A stretch of DNA of 64,000 bases from contig CAYMTR010000001.1 in the NCBI GenBank assembly GCA_964393405.1, positions 62,001-126,000 on the forward strand, written 5' to 3'. Under the pieces are notes generated by a model, which saw only the letters and a list, made by a program, of their open reading frames with translations, made no database searches and had not been told where the DNA came from. The stretch comes from CAYMTR01 sp964393405. GTDB lineage: Bacteria; Bacteroidota; Bacteroidia; Bacteroidales; Prolixibacteraceae. Positions 27,079 through 35,348 of the stretch are shown here, piece by piece. The translations under genes were made by a program, and so were the position numbers. Positions within the stretch are counted from its first letter, which is position 1. Each line of letters opens with the position of its first letter.

Positions 27079-27804
27079 TTATTTGTCTTCAAGAACAGTC
27101 CACACTACAGTAGCAGTATCATTCCAGGAAATGCTTTGAACATCGAAAGCCGTTGCTACCGGCTCAAACTGATAGGCTGCTATGGAAATCTTGTATTTCT
27201 CACCTCCTTTGGGCTGCTTTGACGCTTGCCAGCCGCTTGCATACATGTTCATATAAATGTAAGTCTGCGCAGGTCCAAGTACCTCACTCTGATAAGCAAG
27301 TTCATTTTTCTCATCAATTAGGGCAACCCTATAACTATCGGCAAGCTTATTTTCTTTCCAGTCGATCTTTAGCTGTCCGTCGCTTACATCAAAATCTATA
27401 TCCTCAATTATCAAAGGTCTGAGAAATGTTGAATCGAGGTAATCAGATACTACTAATGTGTCGCCATCGTCAAACTGTACATTAAATCTGAATGTCCCAT
27501 ATGTCGGAGCTGCCGAAGAATAATCATCATCAGAAGGATTATGTACAAACGTATACCTGAAATTCATGGTATCAAGTGTTACATAGTCGGTTTGATTCAA
27601 TCGATTTGCAGTTACTTCTTTCATCTGACTCCATGAGTATGTGTAATAATATAAGCCAAAAACTGCTGAATCACCTCTGATTATTGACTTTACGAGTACG
27701 TCACCATATGCTTCCTTCTTTTCTTCTTCTTGTTCATCACAGGAAGTAATAAACAGAGAAAACGATAAAAGTGTGATAAGAATGATATAAATTTTAATCT
27801 TCAT
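27079..27804 (-). CDS. Hypothetical lipoprotein with a fibronectin III-like C-terminal part
   Basis: A 241-residue protein with a lipoprotein signal (hydrophobic 5-20, lipobox FITSC, C22) followed by an acidic and Lys-rich linker (DEQEEEKKEAYGD) of the kind associated with surface export in Bacteroidota. Two beta-rich segments follow: residues about 33-130, and about 135-241 where LKIDWKENKLADSYRVALIDEKNE has the WxxxxxAxxYRV pattern of a fibronectin type III or Ig-like domain. I cannot name a family or function. It has no operon partner: dnaE follows on the same strand after 114 bases and rpsP starts divergently. Confidence 0.7.
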   Translation of the reverse strand: MKIKIYIILITLLSFSLFITSCDEQEEEKKEAYGDVLVKSIIRGDSAVFGLYYYTYSWSQMKEVTANRLNQTDYVTLDTMNFRYTFVHNPSDDDYSSAAPTYGTFRFNVQFDDGDTLVVSDYLDSTFLRPLIIEDIDFDVSDGQLKIDWKENKLADSYRVALIDEKNELAYQSEVLGPAQTYIYMNMYASGWQASKQPKGGEKYKISIAAYQFEPVATAFDVQSISWNDTATVVWTVLEDK

Positions 27805-27890
27805 AAACTTTCAATTTTATTATTTCAGATGTTAATATATGCATAAAGGTTGCGCGAGTTTAAAAAAATAATCCTTTTTTATTGAAACTA

Positions 27891-27920
27891 TTTGAATAAG
27901 AAAATAATATTGTATTTTTG
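27891..27920 (+). promoter_or_regulatory. Promoter of rpsP
   Basis: TTTG (27891-27894), 18 bases, TATTTTTG (27913-27920). It gives a leader of about 36 nt before the ATG at 27963. Confidence 0.7.
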
Positions 27921-27962
27921 CGGACTCAAAATTCAAAATTAATAATTTAAAATTAATTACTT

Positions 27963-28601
27963 ATGCCAGTTAAAATTCGATTGGCCAGACATGGCCGAAA
28001 GAGAGCTGCTTTTTACCACATAGTGGTAGCAGATAGCAGGGCACCACGAGATGGTAAGTATATCGAAAGAATTGGTTCTTTGAATCCAATCACGAATCCT
28101 GCTACCATCGAACTGGATGTCGACAAAGCCTTGACATGGCTTACAAACGGTGCACAACCAACCGACACTGTAAAGACTATTCTTTCACAGAAAGGTGTAC
28201 TCATGAAAAAGCATTTGCTTGATGGAGTAAAGAAAGGTGCATTTGATCAAGCTGAAGCTGAACGCAGATTCCAAACCTGGAAACAGGAAAAGGACGCTAA
28301 GGAACAGGCAAAAACTGAAAAAATTGTTTCATCGTCCAAAGCTGAAATCGAAGATCGCATCAAAGCTGAAGCTAAAGTGAAAGCTGCTCGTGCTGCTGCT
28401 ATCGCTAAGAAAAATTCAGCCCTTGCTGCTGAAGTGGCTGCTGCCGATGAACCTGTAGCTGAGCCCGTCGAAGTGGCTGAACCCGTAGCTGTCGAAGCTG
28501 CTGAAGTTGTAGCTGAGGTTGTCGAAGCTGCTGAGCCTGTTGCAGAAGTTGCTGCTGAAGAACCAGCTGCTGAAGAACCAACAAAGGAACCTGAAGCTTA
28601 A
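27963..28601 (+). CDS. rpsP: 30S ribosomal protein bS16 with long Ala/Glu-rich tail
   Basis: Ribosomal small-subunit protein of 212 residues. The first ~80 form the bS16 core (MPVKIRLARHGRKRAAFYHIVVADSRAPRDG, shown in parts: KIRLARHGRKR, VVADSRAPRDG), which binds 16S rRNA. Residues about 95-140 are a Lys/Glu/Ala helix and about 145-212 a low-complexity tail of Ala, Glu, Val and Pro with repeats of the form EPVAE and AAEVV. Extended bS16 tails are usual in Bacteroidota, but this one more than doubles the protein. The tail lies outside the rRNA-binding core and its function is unknown. The gene has its own promoter and terminator. Confidence 0.95.
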   Translation: MPVKIRLARHGRKRAAFYHIVVADSRAPRDGKYIERIGSLNPITNPATIELDVDKALTWLTNGAQPTDTVKTILSQKGVLMKKHLLDGVKKGAFDQAEAERRFQTWKQEKDAKEQAKTEKIVSSSKAEIEDRIKAEAKVKAARAAAIAKKNSALAAEVAAADEPVAEPVEVAEPVAVEAAEVVAEVVEAAEPVAEVAAEEPAAEEPTKEPEA

Positions 28602-28641
28602 TATAGTTTCGTCCTCAAGAAATTTTTCAAATAAAATTATT

Positions 28642-28671
28642 AAAAGCGCTTCTATACAGGAGCGCTTTTTT
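28642..28671 (+). terminator. Intrinsic terminator after rpsP, shared with the convergent DUF362 gene
   Basis: Stem AAAAGCGCTTC / GGAGCGCTTTT (28642-28652 with 28659-28669, one T.G pair) and loop TATACA. The T-run runs into the stop codon of the convergent gene at 28670, and the A-run on the other side lets it serve both strands. Confidence 0.85.
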
Positions 28672-29548
28672 ATTGAATATCAACAAACTGAATATTGACT
28701 CCCTCAACATTAGTACCTCCCAAACCCTGCTCTTCAAGCTTACCCATCAGGGTATCATCAATTTCTTTATCACTTATCAAAGCATATGAAGCAGCTTCCG
28801 CAAGCAAAGGATCCTTTGATACAATAATTCCCTTAAAAGCAGTACTTTCTGCATTTGTGGCATCAATAATCGTTAAACATGGTTTGTATTTTTTGAAATA
28901 TTCAATCCATACCTCATCTCGGCTATTCTCAAAACTTTTTCTGTTTTCCCATGTCAAACCACTAAGGTTATATAATCCTGATCTGACCTTACCATCATTA
29001 GACTTTGTCAACGTCGGAATATTGATAATTATATCGCACTTTTCTAAAAGTCTATGTATGTGCAATCCCACTTTATCATCGCTAAATTCTGTAAAACTGT
29101 AATACCTTTTTTCATGCGCAGGAATAATCTTGCCAAAAGCAAGTTTTGATGCTTTTTCAATCCCACTATTTTTGTAACATTTAGTCCAATCTCCTGAAGC
29201 ATGGTCAGTTACATAAACCTCTGAAGCCCCGGCATCATAGCACTCTCTTATAATTCTGCCAATCAGGATCGGATTAGTATTGAGCCCTCTTTTATTTGTG
29301 TCGCTTTCAATAATTGAAGGCTTTATAAGCACTTTCTTTCCTTTAATACCTAAGCCTTCCAACCCACCAATTGCCCAAAGCGAGGGTTTAATTAAATCCG
29401 CAGTTTTTGATCCTTTTACGTATACAAGCTCAGCAGTCTCATCACTTTTAACAAAACTTTTCTTCGTTTTCCCCAATGAAAAAACAATCAAGAAAACTGC
29501 TATTACAAAAACAGCTATCAGCCCTATGGTTAAATATACCCTTTTCAT
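28670..29548 (-). CDS. DUF362 domain protein, membrane-anchored
   Basis: A 292-residue protein with a single N-terminal hydrophobic helix (about 5-27) acting as anchor or signal, followed by a DUF362 domain: KVLIKPSIIESDTNK, the RIIRECYDAGASEVYVTDH block and NIPTLTKSNDGKV. DUF362 proteins often occur with ferredoxin domains; none is present here, so a redox role is not supported. The start overlaps the prmC stop by four bases (ATGA at 29545-29548), so the two are translationally coupled. Function unknown. Confidence 0.85.
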   Translation of the reverse strand: MKRVYLTIGLIAVFVIAVFLIVFSLGKTKKSFVKSDETAELVYVKGSKTADLIKPSLWAIGGLEGLGIKGKKVLIKPSIIESDTNKRGLNTNPILIGRIIRECYDAGASEVYVTDHASGDWTKCYKNSGIEKASKLAFGKIIPAHEKRYYSFTEFSDDKVGLHIHRLLEKCDIIINIPTLTKSNDGKVRSGLYNLSGLTWENRKSFENSRDEVWIEYFKKYKPCLTIIDATNAESTAFKGIIVSKDPLLAEAASYALISDKEIDDTLMGKLEEQGLGGTNVEGVNIQFVDIQ

Positions 29549-30387
29549 GACTTCCTTTTGGCATGAACAATCCTGTCCTTACCGTTTATGTCTCTGATAA
29601 TCTCAGCAATAAAATTATTGCTTTCCAGCAATTCTTTTGTTGCATCACCATACAATTCGTTTATTTCAAAGTAAACTTCACCTTCTCTTTTAAGTATCTT
29701 TTCCGACTGAAGTATTATTGCTCTATAAAACTTCAACGGATTATCGTCGGGAACAAAAAGAGCTTCATGAGGCTCATAATTAAGAACATTAGCCATCATT
29801 AAGCCTTTTTCTTTTTCAGTGATATAAGGGGGGTTGCTTACAAGAATATCAAAGTCAAAAACTGGAAATTCTGTTCCCGATAAAATATCAAATTTCATAA
29901 AACTTACTTCTGCCCGATTCAAAAGAGCATTCTCTTTTGCCATTGCCAAAGCAGTATCTGAAATATCGCAACTCCAAACTTCTGAATCTGTCAAGTTTTT
30001 TTTCAATGCTATTGGTATACACCCACTACCTGTTCCGATGTCAAGTATTTTTCCCTTTCTTCCACCATGACTCCTGATTATCAAGTCTACCAGTTCTTCA
30101 GTTTCGTTTCTGGGGATAAGAATACCTGGTTTAACGCTAAACTTTAATCCGAAAAATTCGGTTTCCCCTAGAATATATTGAATGGGTTCATAACTTTTTA
30201 ACCTGCCAACTACCTCACTGATTTTTTGAACTTTATCTTGTGAAAGTATTTCATTAGCCTTCAAAATAATATCTTTTCGGCTTAATCCAAGAACATGATT
30301 TAATATCAAAAACACAAATGAATCTATTTCCATTTTGGAGTAAATATCTGAAAGGGATTCTCTTATGTATTTTTTTGTTTTTATCAT
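29545..30387 (-). CDS. prmC: Release factor glutamine methyltransferase
   Basis: SAM-dependent enzyme of 280 residues that methylates the Gln of the GGQ motif in RF1 and RF2. The N-terminal helical domain is followed by IPRNETEELVD, the SAM motif LDIGTGSGCIPIAL and the substrate-Gln clamp NPPY in LVSNPPYITEKE, which identifies the family. An ATG at 30408 would add MLYFSNE; the ATG at 30387 (MIKTKKYIRES) better fits family N-termini. It faces ribD divergently across about 50 bases and overlaps the DUF362 gene downstream. Confidence 0.93.
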   Translation of the reverse strand: MIKTKKYIRESLSDIYSKMEIDSFVFLILNHVLGLSRKDIILKANEILSQDKVQKISEVVGRLKSYEPIQYILGETEFFGLKFSVKPGILIPRNETEELVDLIIRSHGGRKGKILDIGTGSGCIPIALKKNLTDSEVWSCDISDTALAMAKENALLNRAEVSFMKFDILSGTEFPVFDFDILVSNPPYITEKEKGLMMANVLNYEPHEALFVPDDNPLKFYRAIILQSEKILKREGEVYFEINELYGDATKELLESNNFIAEIIRDINGKDRIVHAKRKS

Positions 30388-30426
30388 CTCATTGCTAAAG
30401 TACAACATTACTTTATTGTTTTATAT

Positions 30427-30434
30427 TATTTTTG
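30427..30434 (+). promoter_or_regulatory. -7 element of ribD with almost no leader
   Basis: TATTTTTG matches the consensus and ends 6 bases before the ribD ATG at 30441, so the transcript would begin at or next to the start codon. It also rules out the in-frame TTG at 30432. Confidence 0.5.
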
Positions 30435-30440
30435 CCTTAT

Positions 30441-31481
30441 ATGTCGGAGACCAATGAAATATTTATGAGCCGTTGCCTTGAGCTTGCAAAGCTTGGAGAA
30501 GGAAGAACATCGCCAAATCCTATGGTAGGATGTGTCATCGTTTTCGAAGGAAAAATAATAGGTGAAGGCTACCATCAAAGGTGCGGAAAGAACCATGCAG
30601 AGGTAAATGCAATCAACTCTGTTAAGAATCATGATTTGCTCAAGAAATCAACCCTCTATGTAAATCTGGAGCCCTGCTCACACTTTGGGAAGACCCCACC
30701 CTGCAGCGATCTCATAATTTCAAAAGAAATACCAAGAGTTGCTATTGGCACAATTGATTCGTTCAGTCTGGTTGCCGGCAAAGGAATTGAAAAGCTAAAG
30801 AATTCAGGCTGCGATGTTGAAGTAGGCATCCTGAGCAAAGAATGCCTTGAATTGAACCGCCGTTTTTTTACCTTCCACGAAAAAAAGCGACCATACATAA
30901 TTCTAAAGTGGGCACAGACTTCAGACGGCTTTGTTGATATTGAAAGAAAGCTAAGTGATTGCGGAAATCAGATCTGGATAACAAACGAAATAGCCCGGGT
31001 GGCTGTTCACCGCCAACGGTCGACTGAGCAGGGCATTTTCATAGGAACAGATACAGCATTAAAAGACAACCCCTCGCTGACATTAAGAGATTGGTATGGC
31101 AATCAGCCAGTAAGAATTATTCCTGACCTGAAAAGCAGGCTGAAAACTAATCTCGCAATATTTGATGGAAGCTGCCCAACAATAATAATTTCAGGCAATA
31201 AAAATGAAAAACATTACCCTAACAGCATGGTAATCAGCAATGGTGACGATTTAATAGACACTCTTCTTGACTTCCTGTATAAAAATGAAATACAGTCTGT
31301 TATAATTGAAGGGGGAACAAAAACACTTTCCTTTTTCATAAAAAGGGAACTTTGGGATGAGGTACACGTATATACTGGTGATAAGAAATTTAAAAAAGGA
31401 ATAAAAGCGCCTGAATTTGAAAATATGCCTATTAAATCTGAGCGTATTTATGACAGTACACTAAATATTTATAGAAAATAA
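30441..31481 (+). CDS. ribD: Bifunctional riboflavin biosynthesis deaminase/reductase
   Basis: A 346-residue enzyme that performs the second and third steps of riboflavin synthesis: deamination of the pyrimidinone ring, then NADPH reduction of the ribose. The N-terminal cytidine-deaminase-like domain has the zinc site NHAEVNAI and EPCSHFGKTPPC; the C-terminal reductase domain (about 150-346) includes RPYIILKWAQTSDGF and IIEGGTKTL. Length is normal. It is a lone rib gene here, the usual situation in Bacteroidota where rib genes are scattered. I see no FMN riboswitch; the promoter box nearly touches the start codon and leaves no room for one. Confidence 0.96.
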   Translation: MSETNEIFMSRCLELAKLGEGRTSPNPMVGCVIVFEGKIIGEGYHQRCGKNHAEVNAINSVKNHDLLKKSTLYVNLEPCSHFGKTPPCSDLIISKEIPRVAIGTIDSFSLVAGKGIEKLKNSGCDVEVGILSKECLELNRRFFTFHEKKRPYIILKWAQTSDGFVDIERKLSDCGNQIWITNEIARVAVHRQRSTEQGIFIGTDTALKDNPSLTLRDWYGNQPVRIIPDLKSRLKTNLAIFDGSCPTIIISGNKNEKHYPNSMVISNGDDLIDTLLDFLYKNEIQSVIIEGGTKTLSFFIKRELWDEVHVYTGDKKFKKGIKAPEFENMPIKSERIYDSTLNIYRK

Positions 31482-31512
31482 AAAAAAGAATACTTAGTTA
31501 ATTGATCTTTAT

Positions 31513-31543
31513 TTTGGATAAAAAGCCTTTTTATCTATTTTTG
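31513..31543 (+). promoter_or_regulatory. Promoter of tRNA-Arg
   Basis: TTTG (31513-31516), 19 bases, TATTTTTG (31536-31543), ending 10 bases before the mature tRNA 5' end. This is a textbook match to the Bacteroidota consensus. Confidence 0.75.
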
Positions 31544-31552
31544 CACCACTTT

Positions 31553-31624
31553 GGTTTCATAGTTCAACGGATAGAACGACAGTTTCCTAAACTGTAGATC
31601 TGGGTTCGATTCCCGGTGAGACTA
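31553..31624 (+). tRNA. tRNA-Arg (anticodon CCT)
   Basis: A 72-base cloverleaf: acceptor GGTTTCA with TGAGACT (one G.T at the end pair and one T.G), D stem GTTC/GAAC, anticodon stem ACAGT/ACTGT around TTCCTAA (anticodon CCT at 31586-31588), a four-base variable region, T stem CTGGG/CCCGG around TTCGATT, discriminator A at 31624. CCA is not encoded. It reads AGG codons. The convergent acetyltransferase gene ends 6 bases further on. Confidence 0.95.
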
Positions 31625-31629
31625 CAAAA

Positions 31630-32397
31630 TTAAGAGAATTCAATCAATTTGTGCTTACTATAGAACCCCAATTTATTGAGCATACCCCGGGAAGCAGCGT
31701 TATCTATATCACACCCACATATCGGTTTCAGGTTTTTAATATTGCATAAATCAATCATTTGAAGCATTATTTGAGTTGCATATCCCTTTCTGCGGTACTT
31801 TTCGTCAATCCAAACTCCCAAATCGTAATAATCAAAGTCTTCATTAACCCTTGTAAGAAATCCACACCCTACAATATCTTCAAAATCTTCAAATACTAAT
31901 ATCGACTTGTTGTCAACAAACCTCTTCAAAAACTCTTTTGGCTCGAAAACTTCATCTTCCTGACTCAATAAAAATGGCATATCTGAATCACCGGCATATC
32001 TGAAATTTAATTCCATACTCTTGTTTATTCCCCGGTCTACAAAATCGCGATATAAGCAGCCAATTAGTTTATAAGTCATATTATTAGAGAGGCAACAATT
32101 CATTAAGAGCGAATCGTATGATTTGCATAGAACACTATGAATGTTCAGATCTTTAACTATTTGATTGAAGTATTTAACACTATCGTGTGAAAACATTCCT
32201 ATTACAAACAGCTCAATTAACGCATTATCTTCTGAAATTATAACATACCCTATCCTGTTGTTGTAGTTTTCCAAGAGATAGCAATCCGATTGTTCTACAA
32301 TGAATTCCAAATAAATATCCTGAAATTCATACAGAGAATTAAGATATTGCTTACGAAGTTCAGATATCAGATTAAGATTAGTTTTTTTCAGTTCCAT
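31630..32397 (-). CDS. GNAT-family N-acetyltransferase, two-domain
   Basis: A 255-residue acetyl-CoA-dependent acyltransferase. The C-terminal half is a recognisable GNAT domain: YYDLGVWIDEKYRRKGYA with the acetyl-CoA loop RRKGYA, followed by IDNAASRGMLNKLGF, the typical C-terminal signature. The N-terminal ~130 residues look like a divergent or inactive GNAT-like fold (RIGYVIISEDNALIELFVIG). The closest idea is the GNAT acetyltransferase group with an N-terminal accessory domain; substrate unknown. I use the ATG at 32397 instead of an in-frame TTG at 32421. It ends 6 bases after the tRNA on the other strand, and a large palindrome lies directly upstream of it. Confidence 0.85.
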   Translation of the reverse strand: MELKKTNLNLISELRKQYLNSLYEFQDIYLEFIVEQSDCYLLENYNNRIGYVIISEDNALIELFVIGMFSHDSVKYFNQIVKDLNIHSVLCKSYDSLLMNCCLSNNMTYKLIGCLYRDFVDRGINKSMELNFRYAGDSDMPFLLSQEDEVFEPKEFLKRFVDNKSILVFEDFEDIVGCGFLTRVNEDFDYYDLGVWIDEKYRRKGYATQIMLQMIDLCNIKNLKPICGCDIDNAASRGMLNKLGFYSKHKLIEFS

Positions 32398-32456
32398 GAA
32401 GTAATATTTAATTTCCTGCAAATTAACTCTTCTTAACGAAAAACACTCACAATCAG

Positions 32457-32541
32457 TACCACATTAGTACCACATTCGTCCTTTCTCCCTTTATAAAGGG
32501 AGAAAGGACGAATGTGGTACGGTTCAGGTACTAATGTGGTA
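32457..32541. repeat. Large nested inverted repeat (perfect 26-bp arms plus outer arms)
   Basis: The inner arms 32468-32493 and 32494-32519 are perfectly complementary over 26 bp with no loop (centre TTTA|TAAA). An outer 15-base arm GGTACTAATGTGGTA (32527-32541) is complementary to 32457-32471, which overlaps the start of the inner left arm. Each side thus carries two copies of the motif TACCACATT(A/C)G in the same direction. It sits between the two minus-strand GNAT genes, about 4 bases after the stop of the upstream one. It could fold into a very long hairpin in RNA or extrude as a cruciform in DNA. No transposase is near, so a MITE-like or REP-like element is possible but unproven. Confidence 0.9.
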
Positions 32542-32545
32542 TTAT

Positions 32546-33037
32546 TTAAATTTGTTTATTCATAAAGCATACTCTAAATGGCAAATGCTCAAAATCTTTA
32601 GTACCCGTCTCTATAAATCCTTGAGATAAATACCAGTTTTTGAGTTTTGTGTATGAATCAATTAATGCGATAGAAATATTCTCACCTCCCGATTCTTTTA
32701 TTTTTGAAGTTGCGAAATCCATCAACATGACCCCATACCCTTGATTTCTAAACTCCGGAATAACTGATACCTTCTCGATATAGAAGGTGTTAATCAGTCT
32801 TGTAGATTTTTCAATTGCGATACAGCCTACAATTGTGTTATCGACCAACATGGAATACAATTGAATTCCTTTGCTCAACTGGGTTTTTAAAGTAGGCTCG
32901 TCAATAAATGCGTTATTGGTTGAATTGCTTTCCTTCGTAAATCCAAACTCCTCGGCTACAGTACCATGTGAAATGTTCAAGACTTTTACTAAATCAGATA
33001 AATCATTGTCGGATATAACCAGAAAAAAATCAATCAT
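32546..33037 (-). CDS. GNAT-family N-acetyltransferase
   Basis: A single-domain acetyltransferase of 163 residues. The core motif IEKVSVIPEFRNQGYGVMLM carries the acetyl-CoA pyrophosphate loop (RNQGYG), and NWYLSQGFIETGT is the usual C-terminal strand-helix signature. The substrate cannot be deduced. It is on the same strand as the two-domain GNAT gene downstream, but the large palindrome in the 148-base gap may separate the two transcripts. Confidence 0.9.
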   Translation of the reverse strand: MIDFFLVISDNDLSDLVKVLNISHGTVAEEFGFTKESNSTNNAFIDEPTLKTQLSKGIQLYSMLVDNTIVGCIAIEKSTRLINTFYIEKVSVIPEFRNQGYGVMLMDFATSKIKESGGENISIALIDSYTKLKNWYLSQGFIETGTKDFEHLPFRVCFMNKQI

Positions 33038-33236
33038 AATAATTCCTTTAGAATCAGATTTTAATATTAATGATAATTATTTAATCAGATAAAGTTGAAA
33101 TTTGAATATACCGGAATAAAAAAGGATAAATTCACATTGACCAAATAAAAGAGATTTTATTTAATAATTTTTCAAACATTGTAATTATTTGAAACGTTTA
33201 TTGTCTAATATTCAAATTACACGTAAACAGTTTTAT

Positions 33237-35270
33237 ATGAAAAAATTAAATTATTCAGTATTAATGGTTTTCTTGATGCTCACAGCGACCATCTTTTCTT
33301 GTAAGACAGAGGAAAAGACCCAAGTTAAAGCAATAGATCCTGCGAACCTAGATCTTACTGTTAATCCGACTGCCGATTTCGACAACTATGCAAATGGCGG
33401 TTGGAAAGTTAACAACCCCCTGCCCGATGATAAAAGCAGGTTCGGTACATTCGATAAATTACGCGACACCGCTGAGGAACAGCTTCAGGCGCTTTTTGAT
33501 AAAGTAAAATCTGAGAAACATGAATATGGTACTGTAGGACAGAAAATTGCCGACATGTACAATATGGGCATGGATTCTGTAAGCATCGATAGTCAGGGTG
33601 CTACTCCACTAAAGCCTTATCTTGCTGAGATAGCTTCGCTAAATACAAATGAAGATGTACAGAGTTATATCGCAAAAATGCACCTTGCCGGCAATGGTCC
33701 GCTGTTTGCTTTCTTTGGATCCACCGACGATAAGAATAGCAATTGGGTTATAGCGTTGCTGTATCAAGGAGGATTAGGACTTAGCGACCGCGATTATTAC
33801 ATAAACCAGGATCCTCGTTCGCAGGAAATAAGAGCCGGATACCTGAAATTTGTGACAAACATGTTTGTATTAGCAGGTGACGATGAAGTTACTGCTAACG
33901 ACAAAGCATCGAAAATAATGAATATTGAGACAAGGCTTGCCAATGCCTCGATGACACGAGTTGAACTGCGTGACCCTGATAAGACATACAACAAAATGGA
34001 CCTTAAAGGATTGGCAGAGCTTTCACCGGGATTCGACTGGAGCATGTTTTTTGCAACAGTAGGCTTGGCTGATCAGAAAGACATAAATGTGTGTATGCCT
34101 CTGTTTTTCAAGGAAATTGGAACCATGATGGCTGAGATTCCTGTTGAAGAATGGAAACCATATCTTGAGTGGAACATTATAAATTCAGCTGCTGCATATC
34201 TTTCATCTGACTTTGTAGAAGAGAATTTCAATTTTTACGGTAAACAAATGAAAGGGCAGGAGAAAAACCGTGCACGCTGGAAAAGAGTTCAGGGAACAGT
34301 AAGTGGCACATTAAGTGAAGCAATCGGCCAGCTATATGTGGCTGAATATTTTCCTCCCGAAGCAAAGGAAAGAATGGTCAATCTTGTTGAAAACTTAAAG
34401 ACTTCGCTTGGACAGAGAATTGAAAAGCTTGATTGGATGGGTGATGAGACAAAAGTAAAAGCTCAGGAAAAGCTTTCCACTATGAACGTAAAAATTGGTT
34501 ATCCCGACAAGTGGAGAGATTATTCAGGTCTTGAAATCAAAAAAGACAGCTACCTTGATAATGTTTTCAGATCGTGGAAGTTTGAAACAGAATATAATTT
34601 TGCAAAGATAAACAAACCTGTCGACAGGTCGGAATGGTTTATGCCGCCCCAAATGGTGAATGCATATTACAATCCTTCGATGAATGAAATTGTATTCCCG
34701 GCAGCTATATTACAACCACCATTCTTCTATCTTGATGCTGATGATGCAGTAAATTACGGAGCAATTGGAGTAGTTATTGGTCATGAAATGACCCATGGAT
34801 TTGATGACCAGGGACGTAAGTTTGATAAAGAAGGCAACCTCAACGACTGGTGGACAGAAGAAGACAGCAAGAAGTTCATGGAAAGATCACAGAAGCTTGT
34901 AGACCAATACAATCAGTTTGTAGTTTTAGATACAGTACATGCAAACGGACAGTTATCGCTTGGCGAAAACATTGCAGATCTTGGAGGGCTAAACATTTCA
35001 TATCAAGCGTTTAAGAATGCGAGCAAAGAAACAAGTCCTATTGATAATTTTACACCTGACCAGAGGTTCTTTCTTGCGTATGCGCATGTATGGGCCAGCA
35101 ATATCAGGGACAAAGAAATTCTAAGGCTTACAACAGAAGATGTACATTCACTTGGCAGATATAGAGTGATTGGTCCACTTAGAAATGTACCAGAATTTCA
35201 TAACTCGTTCGATGTAAAAGAAGGAGATTACATGTATCTGGCAGATAATGAGAGGGCAGTAATTTGGTAA
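33237..35270 (+). CDS. M13-family metallopeptidase, lipoprotein
   Basis: A neprilysin/PepO-type zinc endopeptidase of 677 residues. The signal is lipoprotein-like (MKKLNYSVLMVFLMLTATIFSC, lipobox IFSC with C22). The zinc motif is HEMTH (H516, E517, H520) in VIGHEMTHGFDDQG, with the third ligand E577 in ENIADLGG, and the protein ends with the short hydrophobic tail AVIW that matches the family's C-terminal VW. It probably degrades peptides in the periplasm or at the cell surface. An in-frame TTG at 33189 would hide the signal peptide, so the ATG at 33237 is chosen. It is a single-gene unit closed by a strong terminator. Confidence 0.95.
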   Translation: MKKLNYSVLMVFLMLTATIFSCKTEEKTQVKAIDPANLDLTVNPTADFDNYANGGWKVNNPLPDDKSRFGTFDKLRDTAEEQLQALFDKVKSEKHEYGTVGQKIADMYNMGMDSVSIDSQGATPLKPYLAEIASLNTNEDVQSYIAKMHLAGNGPLFAFFGSTDDKNSNWVIALLYQGGLGLSDRDYYINQDPRSQEIRAGYLKFVTNMFVLAGDDEVTANDKASKIMNIETRLANASMTRVELRDPDKTYNKMDLKGLAELSPGFDWSMFFATVGLADQKDINVCMPLFFKEIGTMMAEIPVEEWKPYLEWNIINSAAAYLSSDFVEENFNFYGKQMKGQEKNRARWKRVQGTVSGTLSEAIGQLYVAEYFPPEAKERMVNLVENLKTSLGQRIEKLDWMGDETKVKAQEKLSTMNVKIGYPDKWRDYSGLEIKKDSYLDNVFRSWKFETEYNFAKINKPVDRSEWFMPPQMVNAYYNPSMNEIVFPAAILQPPFFYLDADDAVNYGAIGVVIGHEMTHGFDDQGRKFDKEGNLNDWWTEEDSKKFMERSQKLVDQYNQFVVLDTVHANGQLSLGENIADLGGLNISYQAFKNASKETSPIDNFTPDQRFFLAYAHVWASNIRDKEILRLTTEDVHSLGRYRVIGPLRNVPEFHNSFDVKEGDYMYLADNERAVIW

Positions 35271-35290
35271 AATCCAAAATATTTTAAAGA

Positions 35291-35330
35291 AAATCCCTTT
35301 CAATTTATGAAAATTGAAAGGGATTTTTTT
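35291..35330 (+). terminator. Intrinsic terminator after the M13 peptidase gene
   Basis: Perfect 16-bp stem (35291-35306 with 35311-35326, arm AAATCCCTTTCAATTT), loop ATGA, then TTTT. It may also serve the convergent PepSY-like gene. Confidence 0.92.
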
Positions 35331-35348
35331 ACAGTATATAAAAAGGAA

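Noticed and set aside
28420..28590. GCTGAAG/GTAGCTGA-like repeats as a DNA repeat or CRISPR-like array
   Set aside because: They are in-frame codons for the Ala/Glu/Val/Pro tail of bS16, vary in period and have no spacers.
32457..32541. Palindrome as an insertion sequence end or as a plain intrinsic terminator
   Set aside because: No transposase or target-site duplication is visible and no T-run follows on either strand; kept only as a repeat.
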